From: Gordonia sp. KTR9
Lineage (GTDB): Bacteria; Actinomycetota; Actinomycetes; Mycobacteriales; Mycobacteriaceae
Assembly (NCBI RefSeq): GCF_000143885.2
Contig: NC_018581.1
Span: 124,001-188,000 of the forward strand
Reading direction: 5' to 3'
Length of the DNA: 64,000 bases
Within the stretch, counting starts at the first letter, position 1. The number at the start of each line of letters is the position of its first letter. The position numbers and the translations under genes were made by a program. Below the pieces are notes generated by a model, which was given only the letters and a program-made list of their open reading frames with translations, did not search any database and was not told the origin of the DNA. Below are positions 54,800 through 62,988 of this stretch, in pieces.

Positions 54800-55765
54800 G
54801 TGCCTGTGATCGCCTACTTCGGCCCGCCCGGAACCTTCACCGAGATGGCACTCGACGCGGTCCTCGCCGCGCATCAGTCCAGTGCCGGCCTCGACCTGTC
54901 GGGCGGGATCGACCGGGTGGCCGCGTCGAGTCCCGCCGCCACGATTGCGATGGTCCGCAGCGGTGAGGCCGACTACGGCTGTGTGCCGATCGAGAGCTCG
55001 ATGGAGGGTTCGGTGCCCGCGACGATGGATGCGCTGGTGCCCTCGACCTCCGATGACGCCGATGGGCGCGTGCAGGCGTTCGCGGAGACCGTGCTCGACA
55101 TCTCCTTCACGATCGCCGCGGTCTCGCCGCTGCCCGCGGCCGAGGTCCGTACCATCGCCGCCTACCCGGTTGCGTCCGCGCAGGTGCGTCGTCGGGTGGG
55201 TGAGCTGTTCCCGAATGCGCAGTTCGTCATCTCGAGTTCGAATGCCGCTGCCGCGCAGGATGTTGCGGCCGGGAAGGCGGACGCCGCGGTCACCACCGGG
55301 CTCGCGGCGCGACTGTCCGGGCTCGTCGTGCTGGCCGACGGTGTCGCCGATGCGCGGGAGGCGACCACCCGATTCCTCTTCCTGGGGCGTCCGGGGATCC
55401 CGTTGCCCCGCACCGGCACCGACCGGACCTCGGTCATACTCGACCTGTCGAACGAGCCGGGCAGCCTGATGGCGGCGATGAACGAATTCGCCTCGCGCGG
55501 AATCGACCTCACGCGTATCGAGTCGCGCCCGCAGCGCGACGAGGCCCAGGGCCGCAGCATCGCCGGACGGTACCGATTCTTCCTCGACGCCGTCGGGCAC
55601 ATCGACGACGCGGCGGTCGCCGAAGCGCTTGCCGCCCTCCAGCGCCGGTGCGAGCGCGTGGTGTTCCTCGGGTCGTGGCCCGCGGTGCGCACCACCGGCT
55701 CGGCACCACCCGATCACACGGAGTCGCTCGCCTGGGTCGAATCGATGCGACGAGGGGGCAAGTGA
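54800..55765 (+). CDS. pheA: Prephenate dehydratase
   Basis: A 321-residue enzyme converting prephenate to phenylpyruvate in phenylalanine synthesis. The PDT domain has GPPGTFTEMAL (about 8-18), YGCVPIESSMEGSV (about 58-71) and the catalytic TTRF (about 190). An ACT regulatory domain follows with NEPGSLMAAMNEFASRGIDLTRIESRP, whose ESRP motif binds phenylalanine for feedback inhibition. It is monofunctional, as in mycobacteria. The stop overlaps the phosphatase ATG (TGATG), so the two are translated in succession. Confidence 0.95.
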   Translation: MPVIAYFGPPGTFTEMALDAVLAAHQSSAGLDLSGGIDRVAASSPAATIAMVRSGEADYGCVPIESSMEGSVPATMDALVPSTSDDADGRVQAFAETVLDISFTIAAVSPLPAAEVRTIAAYPVASAQVRRRVGELFPNAQFVISSSNAAAAQDVAAGKADAAVTTGLAARLSGLVVLADGVADAREATTRFLFLGRPGIPLPRTGTDRTSVILDLSNEPGSLMAAMNEFASRGIDLTRIESRPQRDEAQGRSIAGRYRFFLDAVGHIDDAAVAEALAALQRRCERVVFLGSWPAVRTTGSAPPDHTESLAWVESMRRGGK

Positions 55766-56424
55766 TGGCACGCCTGCATCTGGTCCGACACGGCGAGACC
55801 ACGTCGAACGTCATGCGCCGACTGGACACCGCCCTGCCCGGTGCCGCACTCACCGATTTCGGTGCGCGCCAAGGTGTTCGATTCGGCCTGGAGAACACTC
55901 CGGAACACCACGCGGTGCTGCTCAGCTCGCGCGCACTCCGTGCACGTCAGACCGCCGAGCTGATCGGATCGGTGTGGGATGTGGAGACCGCGGCCGTCGA
56001 CGGAGTGCACGAGGTGCAGGCCGGTGACCTCGAGGACCGCACCGACCGCGAGTCGTACGAGGTGTTCCAGGACATCATGCATCGCTGGCACGACGGTGAC
56101 CTCGACGCACGCATCCCGGGCGGCGAATCGCTCGCGATGGTCTACGACCGGTACCTGCCGACGGTCGAGGACCTCGCCGACATGTACCTCTCCGGACCGG
56201 ACCAGCGCGATGTTTTCCTGGTGAGTCACGGTGCGGCCATTCGCCTGGTCGCCGCACGTCTGGCCGGCATCGACTCCCGGTTCGCCGCGGCAACCCACCT
56301 GGGTAACACCGGTTCCATCGAACTGGAGTACTCCGACGGACTGTGGGTGTGCCGGCGATGGGGTGCCGCGACGGCTCCGTTCGAGATCGTCGACGAGCCG
56401 CTCGTCGACGAACCGATGGGCTGA
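55765..56424 (+). CDS. Histidine phosphatase (phosphoglycerate-mutase-like)
   Basis: A 219-residue member of the histidine phosphatase superfamily. The catalytic RHG is in LHLVRHGETTSN (His about 8), and the second His is in LVSHGAAIRLV (about 152). SSRALRARQTAEL supplies another phosphate-binding Arg. It removes phosphate from small molecules or proteins. In mycobacteria a similar gene also follows pheA, pointing to a conserved pair; the substrate is unknown. Confidence 0.92.
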   Translation: MARLHLVRHGETTSNVMRRLDTALPGAALTDFGARQGVRFGLENTPEHHAVLLSSRALRARQTAELIGSVWDVETAAVDGVHEVQAGDLEDRTDRESYEVFQDIMHRWHDGDLDARIPGGESLAMVYDRYLPTVEDLADMYLSGPDQRDVFLVSHGAAIRLVAARLAGIDSRFAAATHLGNTGSIELEYSDGLWVCRRWGAATAPFEIVDEPLVDEPMG

Positions 56425-56648
56425 GGGCACGCCTCAAATGCCCAGGTAGCGACGCGTTGCAGTTCTCGGTGGAGCTCTACCCGGCCCGTGACGATGACGG
56501 CGAGCGACGACGGTGGCTCGCGGTGCGGGTGTTCGAACGACCCGCCTCGCAGGTGGGGGCCAGCACGGTCGTGGTGGGAATCGCACCGTCGGATTGAGGA
56601 CTGCCTCGTATCTCGCGTGCCCGGCACTGGTGACGGCGGTGGCTTCGT

Positions 56649-56654
56649 TAGTCT
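56649..56654 (+). promoter_or_regulatory. -10 box TAGTCT, leaderless lysR gene
   Basis: The hexamer ends 6 bases before ATG 56661. The preceding gap 56425-56648 holds no convincing gene. Confidence 0.5.
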
Positions 56655-56660
56655 TCTGGG

Positions 56661-57614
56661 ATGGCACGGCAGGCTGAGGGCGCGCTACGTGGATTCACCC
56701 TGCAGCAATTGCGCTACTTCGTGGAGGTGGCAGCGGAGGGCTCGATCAGTGCCGCTGCGGACACGCTCTACGTGGCTCAACCGACCATGTCCGCGGCGCT
56801 CAAGGACCTCGAAAGTCGGCTTGGACGTTCATTGTTCGTCCGTTCGAACCGGGGAGTCACCCTCACCGACGACGGGGCGGAGTTTCTCGGCTACGCGCGC
56901 CAGGTCGTCGAGCAAGCGGAGCTGCTGGAACAGCGCTATCTCGGGCGCGGTCCCTCGCGCCGGCTCCTTGCCGTATCCACTCAGCATTATTCGTTCGTCG
57001 TTGACGCCTTTGCTCGCATGGTGAAAGCCTCTGACGCCGCCGAGTACGCGTTCAGTCTTCGGGAGACCCGGACGTGGGACATCATTGAAGATGTCCGCAC
57101 TCTGCGGAGTGAGGTCGGCGTGCTCTATCGCAACAGTTTCAACGCGAACGTGATCAATAAGCTGCTCCGCGAAGCGGGTCTGACCTTTACGCCGCTGTTC
57201 TTCACGACACCGCACATCTTCATCGCCCGCACGAACCCCCTAGCCGGGAAAGAGAGTGTCACGCTGGAGGATCTCGAAGACCTGCCGCGGCTCACGTTCG
57301 ACCAGGGCGTGAACAACTCGTTCTATCTCGCCGAAGAGATCCTCTCCACGCGTTCATCGAAGCAAGACATCCGCGTGAGCGACCGAGCGACCATCTTCAA
57401 CCTGATGATCGGTCTCGGCGGTTACACCATCTCGACCGGCATCATCTCCGACGATCTGGATCCGTCGATTGTCGCTGTCCCACTCGACGTGGACGAACGC
57501 ATCGAGATCGGTTGGATCAGGCATGGGTCGGTCTCATTGACCGCCCAGGCGGAGCGGTTCGTGGCGGAGATGCGCGACGTGGTCTCGAGCTTCGGAGTCG
57601 ATCTACTGACATAG
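56661..57614 (+). CDS. LysR-family transcriptional regulator upstream of mesX-mesD
   Basis: A 317-residue LysR regulator. The N-terminal winged helix is FTLQQLRYFVEVAAEGSISAAADTLYVAQPTMSAALKDLESRLG (12-55), followed by a linker helix and a periplasmic-binding-like sensor domain (about 95-300). It points in the same direction as mesX and ends 224 bases before it; the gap carries palindromes suited to LysR binding. It probably senses sulfur or methionine status for these genes. This is inferred from neighbourhood. Confidence 0.9.
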   Translation: MARQAEGALRGFTLQQLRYFVEVAAEGSISAAADTLYVAQPTMSAALKDLESRLGRSLFVRSNRGVTLTDDGAEFLGYARQVVEQAELLEQRYLGRGPSRRLLAVSTQHYSFVVDAFARMVKASDAAEYAFSLRETRTWDIIEDVRTLRSEVGVLYRNSFNANVINKLLREAGLTFTPLFFTTPHIFIARTNPLAGKESVTLEDLEDLPRLTFDQGVNNSFYLAEEILSTRSSKQDIRVSDRATIFNLMIGLGGYTISTGIISDDLDPSIVAVPLDVDERIEIGWIRHGSVSLTAQAERFVAEMRDVVSSFGVDLLT

Positions 57615-57655
57615 CTGATTCCTATATCCAGCTATCGCACAGCCTAATTAGGCTA
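57612..57655. promoter_or_regulatory. Palindromic operator region before mesX
   Basis: A perfect 14-bp palindrome AGCCTAATTAGGCT (57642-57655) follows an inverted pair ATAGCT/AGCTAT (57612-57617, 57631-57636). A further TATATAGGCT lies at about 57669-57678 and could be the promoter. The AT-rich patch stands out from its surroundings. It is likely a LysR binding site and mesX promoter. Confidence 0.55.
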
Positions 57656-57838
57656 TGGGCACGCCTCTATATAGGCTGCTGTCAACGCCGCTTCGGTCCG
57701 CCGACTCCGGTTGTCGGCCTTGCCGACTGGCGCTCGGCCGTCGGGACCGACATCGAAGTGCCTCGAAACTCGGACAGTGAATCGTGCGGTCGCGCCCGTC
57801 GTCGAGCGCGGCGAAAGTGGATGGGGAATCTGATCAAC

Positions 57839-58810
57839 ATGACGGACGAATGTGTCTTCAGCATCGGTACGACGCGCTTCGACGAGGATTACACCCCGTC
57901 GAGCCGCTCTCGCGGGACGACGAACTTCGCGAATCTCGCACGCGGCGACGACCGTCAGCAGAACCTGCGCAATGCGGTGACGATGATGAACACCCGGGTC
58001 AACGAGCTGCTCCACTGGGACAATCCGCGCGGCGACCGTTACGAACTCGAACTCGACATCGTCTCGGTGGACCTGCATCTGACATCGGCCGGGGACGACG
58101 CCGCGTTTCCGGTGATCGAGGTGCTCGACGTGGACGTCGTCGATACCGCCACGGGCACCCGCACCGAGGGCATCGTCGGAAACAACCTCTCTTCCTACAT
58201 TCGCGACTACGATTTCAGCGTTAGGCTCCCTGAGCACCAGGCGACAGGTGTTCCCAGCGACTTCGGCGATCTGCACGGACAGGTCTTTCAGCGTTTCCTC
58301 GAATCGGACGAGTACCGCAAACGGTTCTCCCAGTCGCCGGTCATCTGCATCAGCGTCTCGACGTCGCGAACCTACACCCGGCTCACGAACCATCACCCGA
58401 TTCTCGGGGTGGAGTATGTGGCGGACGCGCTGTCGCTCACCGATGAGTACTTCGGCAAGATGGGGCTCACGGTCCGCTACTTCATGCCTCCGGGTTCCGT
58501 TGCCCCGCTCGCCTTCTACCACCGCGGCGATCTGCTCAACGACTATTCGTTCATAGCGCTCGCGGGAACGGTCGCGACGATGGAGACGTTCCAGAAGATC
58601 TACCGTCCGGAGATCTACAACGCGAACGCGGCGGCGGGAGAGGTGTACCGGCCGAGTCTCGACTACAGCAACTACTCGCTGCCGCAGGTGACCTACGACC
58701 GTGTCGAGCGCACTCAGCTCGCGTCCATCCAGGGAAAGCTCACCGAGGTGAGTCTCATGAAACCGTACGGCGATGTCCTACAGCGCTGGGCGACAAAGCA
58801 ATCGGCCTGA
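57839..58810 (+). CDS. mesX: MesX, DUF1852 putative oxygenase partner of methionine synthase MesD
   Basis: A 323-residue DUF1852 protein. Conserved stretches are FSIGTTRFDEDYTPSSRSRGTTNFANLARG at the N terminus, LLHWDNPRGDRYELELDIVSVDLHL, and YFMPPGSVAPLAFYHRGDLLNDYSFIALAGTVATMETFQKIYRPEIYNANA. MesX is required, with oxygen, for MesD activity in aerobic bacteria; its own chemistry is not established. ATG 57839 aligns with family N termini and has GGGGAA upstream; ATG 57821 would add six residues. The stop is 25 bases before mesD. Confidence 0.9.
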   Translation: MTDECVFSIGTTRFDEDYTPSSRSRGTTNFANLARGDDRQQNLRNAVTMMNTRVNELLHWDNPRGDRYELELDIVSVDLHLTSAGDDAAFPVIEVLDVDVVDTATGTRTEGIVGNNLSSYIRDYDFSVRLPEHQATGVPSDFGDLHGQVFQRFLESDEYRKRFSQSPVICISVSTSRTYTRLTNHHPILGVEYVADALSLTDEYFGKMGLTVRYFMPPGSVAPLAFYHRGDLLNDYSFIALAGTVATMETFQKIYRPEIYNANAAAGEVYRPSLDYSNYSLPQVTYDRVERTQLASIQGKLTEVSLMKPYGDVLQRWATKQSA

Positions 58811-58835
58811 TCACGCGAGAAATGAGGTACTCGAG

Positions 58836-59861
58836 ATGAACACGCTCCTGCCTGCCACGATCGTCGGCAGCCTGCCCAAGCCCTCGTGGCTCTCCGAGCC
58901 GGAGAAGCTCTGGTCCCCGTGGAAGTTGGCGGACGACGAACTGCGGCAAGGGAAGCTCGACGCCCAGACGCTCGCGGCACACGATCAGAGTCGTGCCGGG
59001 CTCGACATCATCAGCGATGGTGAACAGACGCGCCAGCACTTCGTGACGACGTTCATCGAGCACCTCAGTGGCGTCGATTTCGACCGTCGCGAAACCGTGC
59101 GCATCCGCGACCGCTACGACGCGAGCGTCCCGACGGTTGTCGGTGCGGTGACTCGCGAGAAGTCCGTCTTCGCAGGAGACGCGAAGCGGCTTCGCGCCGA
59201 GACCGATCAGCCGATCAAGTGGGCTCTGCCCGGTCCGATGACGATGGTCGACACGCTCTTCGACGACCACTACCGGAGTCGCGAGCAGCTCGCGTGGGAG
59301 TTCGCGACCATCCTGAACCAGGAAGCGAAGGACCTGCAGGCGGCCGGCGTCGACATCATCCAGATCGACGAGCCCGCGTTCAACGTGTTCTTCGACGAAC
59401 TGAAGGACTGGGGTGTCGCAGCGCTCGAGCGTGCGACCGAAGGGCTGAGCTGCACGACCGCCGTTCACGTCTGTTATGGCTACGGCATCAAGGCCAACAC
59501 CGACTGGAAGGCGACGCTGGGGGCTGAGTGGCGCCAATACGAGGAGTCGTTCCCGCTGTTGCAGCAGTCATCGATCGACATTGTGTCGCTGGAGAGTCAC
59601 AACTCGCGGGTTCCTGTCGAGGTGATCGAACTGCTTCGCGGAAAGACGGTCATGCTGGGCGCCATTGACGTGGCCAGCGACGCCATCGAGACGCCGGAGG
59701 ACGTCGCAGCGACGTTGCGCAGCGCACTCCCGTTCGTCGACAAGAACAAGCTTTACGCGAGCGGGAACTGCGGTATGGCGCCGCTCGCTCGTGGCGTCGC
59801 ACGGCAGAAGATGGTCGCGCTCGCCCAGGGCGCTGCCCTGCTTCGCAAAGAGCTCTCCTGA
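58836..59861 (+). CDS. mesD: MesD, core (folate-independent) methionine synthase
   Basis: A 341-residue MetE-like C-terminal catalytic barrel without the N-terminal folate domain of MetE. It opens with LPATIVGSLPKPSWL; zinc ligands are His-x-Cys in AVHVCYGYG (about 210-212), a Glu, and Cys in ASGNCGMAPL (about 309). QIDEPAFNVFFDEL is the substrate loop. It methylates homocysteine using a donor other than methyl-folate that has not been identified for this family. The link to mesX and the LysR gene is diagnostic. The start has a GAGGTACTCGAG leader. Confidence 0.92.
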   Translation: MNTLLPATIVGSLPKPSWLSEPEKLWSPWKLADDELRQGKLDAQTLAAHDQSRAGLDIISDGEQTRQHFVTTFIEHLSGVDFDRRETVRIRDRYDASVPTVVGAVTREKSVFAGDAKRLRAETDQPIKWALPGPMTMVDTLFDDHYRSREQLAWEFATILNQEAKDLQAAGVDIIQIDEPAFNVFFDELKDWGVAALERATEGLSCTTAVHVCYGYGIKANTDWKATLGAEWRQYEESFPLLQQSSIDIVSLESHNSRVPVEVIELLRGKTVMLGAIDVASDAIETPEDVAATLRSALPFVDKNKLYASGNCGMAPLARGVARQKMVALAQGAALLRKELS

Positions 59862-60078
59862 ACTTCAAGCGGCACACGCCATGGCCGTTGAGCATTCCGC
59901 CCCGGAACGAGTCGGGCGTGACACCATCAGTGCCTTGCTGGTATCACCGCATATTCGTTCACTGCGTGTTCCTAGGCAGAGCGTCGTCGAGAGATCGAGG
60001 TCGATGAGGACACTGGCAAGATCGGGTGCGCTGAGCGGCCGAACACCGCCCTGCGTGATGGTCCTTCCGTCGGCGACA

Positions 60079-60669
60079 TCAGATCACATCGGCGCTGTTA
60101 GCTGCCTCGACAAACTTGGTCCAGTAAGGAACGTCGACCCTTCTAGGGGAGAGGTGCCGAATTCCGTACCCGGCCATCTCGTTCTCGAGGTACTCGAGGA
60201 GATCGGCCCCGTAGAAGATGACGTCGGTCTGCCAGACAGAGAACACCGGCGACCCAGACGGTGAGGGAGCTGCAGGTGTCATGCGATGGCCGAAGATCGG
60301 TATGAGCCGTGGCCACTTTGCCAACTCACGCCGCGTGACCGCCTCGACGTCACTTTCTGCTGCCGGCCGGTGGCCCCATGAGGCGCCCCAGAATGGCGGG
60401 TCCTGGCGAAGTGCGTCGAAGACCATTCCGCGGGCCGGCCAGTCGAGCATCTGACGCAGATACGTCTCATCGCCATTGCGCCAGTCGGGCCAACGGTCTC
60501 CGACGGGCAAAGCGGTCGCAAGCAGACTGTGATGGTCGGGGTTGAACCTGAACCCATGCTGCTCTGTGACTGCATCGAACTCGGCGTCGGTGAGGCCAGG
60601 GGCGAGTTCGACTCCCGCAGTTCGAAGGATGACCGCCGCTTTCTCACCAACGTCGCTGATCTCGTCCAC
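60079..60669 (-). CDS. SMI1/KNR4 (SUKH) family protein
   Basis: A 196-residue SUKH-fold protein: LAPGLTDAEFDAVTEQHGFRFNPDHHSLLATALPVGDRWPDWRNGD with the typical W-x-D-W turn, then RGMVFDALRQDPPFWGASWG and FSVWQTDVIFYGADLLEYLENEM. In bacteria many SUKH proteins are immunity proteins against polymorphic toxins. No toxin gene is directly adjacent; a metallopeptidase locus begins 1.5 kb away. The start is GTG 60669 without a strong ribosome-binding site. It may be an orphan immunity gene. Confidence 0.78.
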   Translation of the reverse strand: MDEISDVGEKAAVILRTAGVELAPGLTDAEFDAVTEQHGFRFNPDHHSLLATALPVGDRWPDWRNGDETYLRQMLDWPARGMVFDALRQDPPFWGASWGHRPAAESDVEAVTRRELAKWPRLIPIFGHRMTPAAPSPSGSPVFSVWQTDVIFYGADLLEYLENEMAGYGIRHLSPRRVDVPYWTKFVEAANSADVI

Positions 60670-61035
60670 GTGACCGAGTGTCCCAGGTCGCCGGTGCGCG
60701 CTACAGACGACGTGAGACGAGCCTAGAGAGTCTCATCTGGTGCATCATTGACACCACATAAGACATCCCGTTGGTCGCCCTGACGCCGACAGGACGAGAG
60801 AGTTGCTTCAGGTGAGTGAGTTCGGTGCCGATGCTGTCGAGAGCGTGCCCCTGAGGCTCTTCAACCCAGAGTATGCAAACAAGATGCGAGCTCAGACCGA
60901 GATCGGCGGCGGGTGATAGACCCGTGTGGGGCATAGCGACATAACGTAGATTATCGGCGAAACACATTGCGCTACTGTATATTTCGTCACCAGTGACGTC
61001 ATGCAACCCAAACTCGCAGTTCGAGGAGGCCGATC
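60670..61035. other. Region without a confident gene
   Basis: 366 bases of lower GC than average. A 101-codon minus-strand frame (60701-61006, TTG start, no ribosome-binding site) is the only sizeable candidate and I do not accept it as a gene. An AT-rich stretch (TACTGTATATTTCG near 60973) may be the promoter for the gene at 61036. Confidence 0.4.
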
Positions 61036-61374
61036 ATGGCAACGCGGACCACGGTGCGCACCGAGTTCTTGGCCGACGTTTACACCTGCGCACTTGAAGG
61101 CGGCATCGGCTACTGGTCGACCTGCACCGACTATCGCTGGAGCAGTGATCCGCGAGCGACCGTCGAGGAAATCTCCGGCAATCCGCACGTGATCACGCTC
61201 GACACGATCGCCCGGGGCGTGAACTCCATCGTCAGTGGCGCAGCGATGATCCCGGATGGACAGCGTCGTAGGATCGCCGCCGCTGACCGCACCCACGATG
61301 CCGAGACCATCGACGCGACAGATACAGACGCCATCGTTCAAGCAGCACTCTTTGGCTCCCTCGTCTACGGATAA
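61036..61374 (+). CDS. Small protein of unknown function, 112 aa
   Basis: A frame from ATG 61036, preceded by GAGGAGG 7 bases upstream, a strong ribosome-binding site. The product (FLADVYTCALEGGIGYWSTCTDYRW, then ITLDTIARGVNSIVSGAAMI and a polar C terminus) is soluble, with two cysteines and a GYW motif. It resembles small proteins carried on actinobacterial phages and integrative elements, but I cannot name a family. A decayed frame follows at 61427. Confidence 0.65.
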   Translation: MATRTTVRTEFLADVYTCALEGGIGYWSTCTDYRWSSDPRATVEEISGNPHVITLDTIARGVNSIVSGAAMIPDGQRRRIAAADRTHDAETIDATDTDAIVQAALFGSLVYG

Positions 61375-61426
61375 AGACCGGCCCAGCCTGCGGACGCGCT
61401 CCGGACCGTGAAGAAAGGACGCCGCA

Positions 61427-61660
61427 TTGAATCAAGCGGTCGCGGTAGCGGTACCGGTCGAGGCGTAGCTCGGCAAGACGATCACCGATCTCACTCTTTG
61501 ACCACCCCGACTCGCCTGACCCGACGACCGGGGCGCCACTGGACAGTGAGTCGAGCTGGAGGTGCTGTAGGAGAGGGCATATCCGGGCGACAGCCGATCC
61601 GCGGCTCGGCTACTGCTTCGGCGAGAGGTCAACGCCAGTGAGGCAGCCGCTACCGGCCTC
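61427..61660 (+). pseudogene. Possible decayed small ORF
   Basis: A TTG at 61427 with GAAAGGAC 7 bases upstream opens a frame (MNQAVAVAVPVEA) that meets TAG after 13 codons, continues LGKTITDLTL, and then, after a shift of frame, reads FDHPDSPDPTTGAPLDSE and CCRRGHIRATADPRLGYCFG. The good ribosome-binding site and protein-like downstream text suggest a gene broken by a stop and a frameshift. The 3' part overlaps the lipoprotein end on the other strand. Identity is unknown. Confidence 0.3.
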
Positions 61661-62152
61661 GATGGTGAAGATGAAGTGGGTGTTGTCGCGGGTCGTGCCG
61701 TACTCGTTGACTTCCTTTGGCGAGTGGCCGGAGGCCAGTCGTTCGAGGGTGATGTCGGGGTACTGGGCTTTGAGTCCGTCGAGGGTGATGCACGTGTCGG
61801 GCGTGAACTTCAGGTAGGTGCGTTCCCACTGCTGGTCGTCGGTGTAGAAGATCGTCGAGGCAACGTTTTTCAAGTGTGTGCCTAGAGTGATCGGCTCGGT
61901 TTCCCAACGTCGGGGCAGGATCTGCTCGGCCGGGGTATCCAGGAGTGTCGACGTCGATTCCTGGGTCAGGGGCATATGGGCGCTGGCGGTGTCGATGAAC
62001 TGCCACACCGTGGGATCAGCAGGCATGCCGGGTGTGCTGGCGTTGCTCACGGTGTCTCCTCCTCCACACGCGCTGGTGGCCACCATCACTGCCGCCGCGA
62101 GCGTGGCCGCGGCCGTGGTCATCATCGTCGATCGTGGTCGAGTGAGTGCCAT
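61610..62152 (-). CDS. Predicted lipoprotein, coupled to metallopeptidase
   Basis: A 180-residue exported protein. A signal peptide (MMTTAAATLAAAVMVATSAC) ends in a lipobox with the acylated Cys at residue 29 followed by GGG. The mature part has two further cysteines (DTCITL and GSGCLTGV) that could form a disulfide. The family is not recognised. Its ATG overlaps the stop of the upstream HEFGH metallopeptidase gene (ATGA), so the two are made together. A role as inhibitor, immunity partner or anchor of the peptidase is a reasonable inference. Confidence 0.75.
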   Translation of the reverse strand: MALTRPRSTMMTTAAATLAAAVMVATSACGGGDTVSNASTPGMPADPTVWQFIDTASAHMPLTQESTSTLLDTPAEQILPRRWETEPITLGTHLKNVASTIFYTDDQQWERTYLKFTPDTCITLDGLKAQYPDITLERLASGHSPKEVNEYGTTRDNTHFIFTIEAGSGCLTGVDLSPKQ

Positions 62153-62901
62153 CAGTTGCAGCCCTTCTCGTAGTACTGGCGGTAGTTGAGTTCTGGTGCG
62201 GTCGAGGGGTTTAGGTTTTCGCCGTAGAAGGCGCCCATCTTGCGAATGGCCTTCTGATACTCGGCGTCACTGCGTTGGCTGCCAAGGTACTCATCGTAGA
62301 TGGCGTTGAATCCGGCTTCGTTTCCGCCGGCGATGCCGATGTCAGGGCCGCCGTTGGCGATGATCTCGCGCTGGATCTTGATGTTGTTGAAGGTCGCCGC
62401 ACCCTCGTTGTCGAGCTGAGAGTTGATGCAGGACTCTGTGGAAGAGTGGTCGATCGTGAGCGGGTACACCGCATGCCCGAACTCGTGCGCAATCAGTTGC
62501 GCCTGCGCTGTCGGCGAGCCTTTCTGGATGACGACCAACCTGTCTCGGTAACTGGTGTAGGAACCCTCCCCATCGCGGTACTCAACCCTCCAGTCGTCTT
62601 TGATCTGCTTCCACTGGGCCTGCAGCGTGGGCGATTTCGACACGATGTCGTAGGTGGCTTGATCGCCAGGGATCTCGGCGGGGCGCGCCTGTCCGTCAAT
62701 GCTGCGTGTTGGGGCAGCAGGTTCATCAGCTCGATCGACCTCGACGCGACCGGGAATCTCTGGCAGTGGTTGTGGCCGTTCAGCGGCCGCGGGGGTGGGT
62801 GGGTCGACCCGCGGTGTGCCCGGCGGCGGCTGTTGGCCCGGGATCGGGACGATGGGGGTTTGGCCGGCGGTGGGGATGTCGGTGGGTGTGGGATGCCACA
62901 C
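62152..62901 (-). CDS. Predicted zinc metallopeptidase (HEFGH) with proline-rich N terminus
   Basis: 249 residues. The first 75 are Pro-rich and disordered (IPTAGQTPIVPIPGQQPPPG, PPTPAAAERPQPLPEIPG). About 85-249 is a compact domain with LIAHEFGHAVYPL (zincin motif, about 144), a cysteine pair (STESCINSQLDNEGAATFNN and YEKGCN), and EGAATFNNIKIQREIIANGG, in which Glu may be the third zinc ligand. It resembles metallopeptidase domains of polymorphic toxins. The GTG start at 62901 has no ribosome-binding site and no signal peptide is visible, so the true N terminus or a lost upstream part is in doubt. Confidence 0.65.
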   Translation of the reverse strand: MWHPTPTDIPTAGQTPIVPIPGQQPPPGTPRVDPPTPAAAERPQPLPEIPGRVEVDRADEPAAPTRSIDGQARPAEIPGDQATYDIVSKSPTLQAQWKQIKDDWRVEYRDGEGSYTSYRDRLVVIQKGSPTAQAQLIAHEFGHAVYPLTIDHSSTESCINSQLDNEGAATFNNIKIQREIIANGGPDIGIAGGNEAGFNAIYDEYLGSQRSDAEYQKAIRKMGAFYGENLNPSTAPELNYRQYYEKGCN

Positions 62902-62988
62902 ACAGCGATGAGGCGGGGTCGTCGGGGTTCAGGCGCTGCCTGCGAATCGACCGGGGTCGCCTGATCCGGGGAAAGAGGGGGTGTGCTG

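Noticed and set aside
56343..56660. A short plus-strand frame after the histidine phosphatase (VELYPARDDDGERRRWLAVR)
   Set aside because: No ribosome-binding site, only about 42 codons beyond the phosphatase stop, and no known family.
60701..61006. A 101-codon minus-strand frame between the SUKH gene and the 112-aa gene
   Set aside because: TTG start, no ribosome-binding site and no recognisable domain. The text looks somewhat protein-like, so it is left open but not called.
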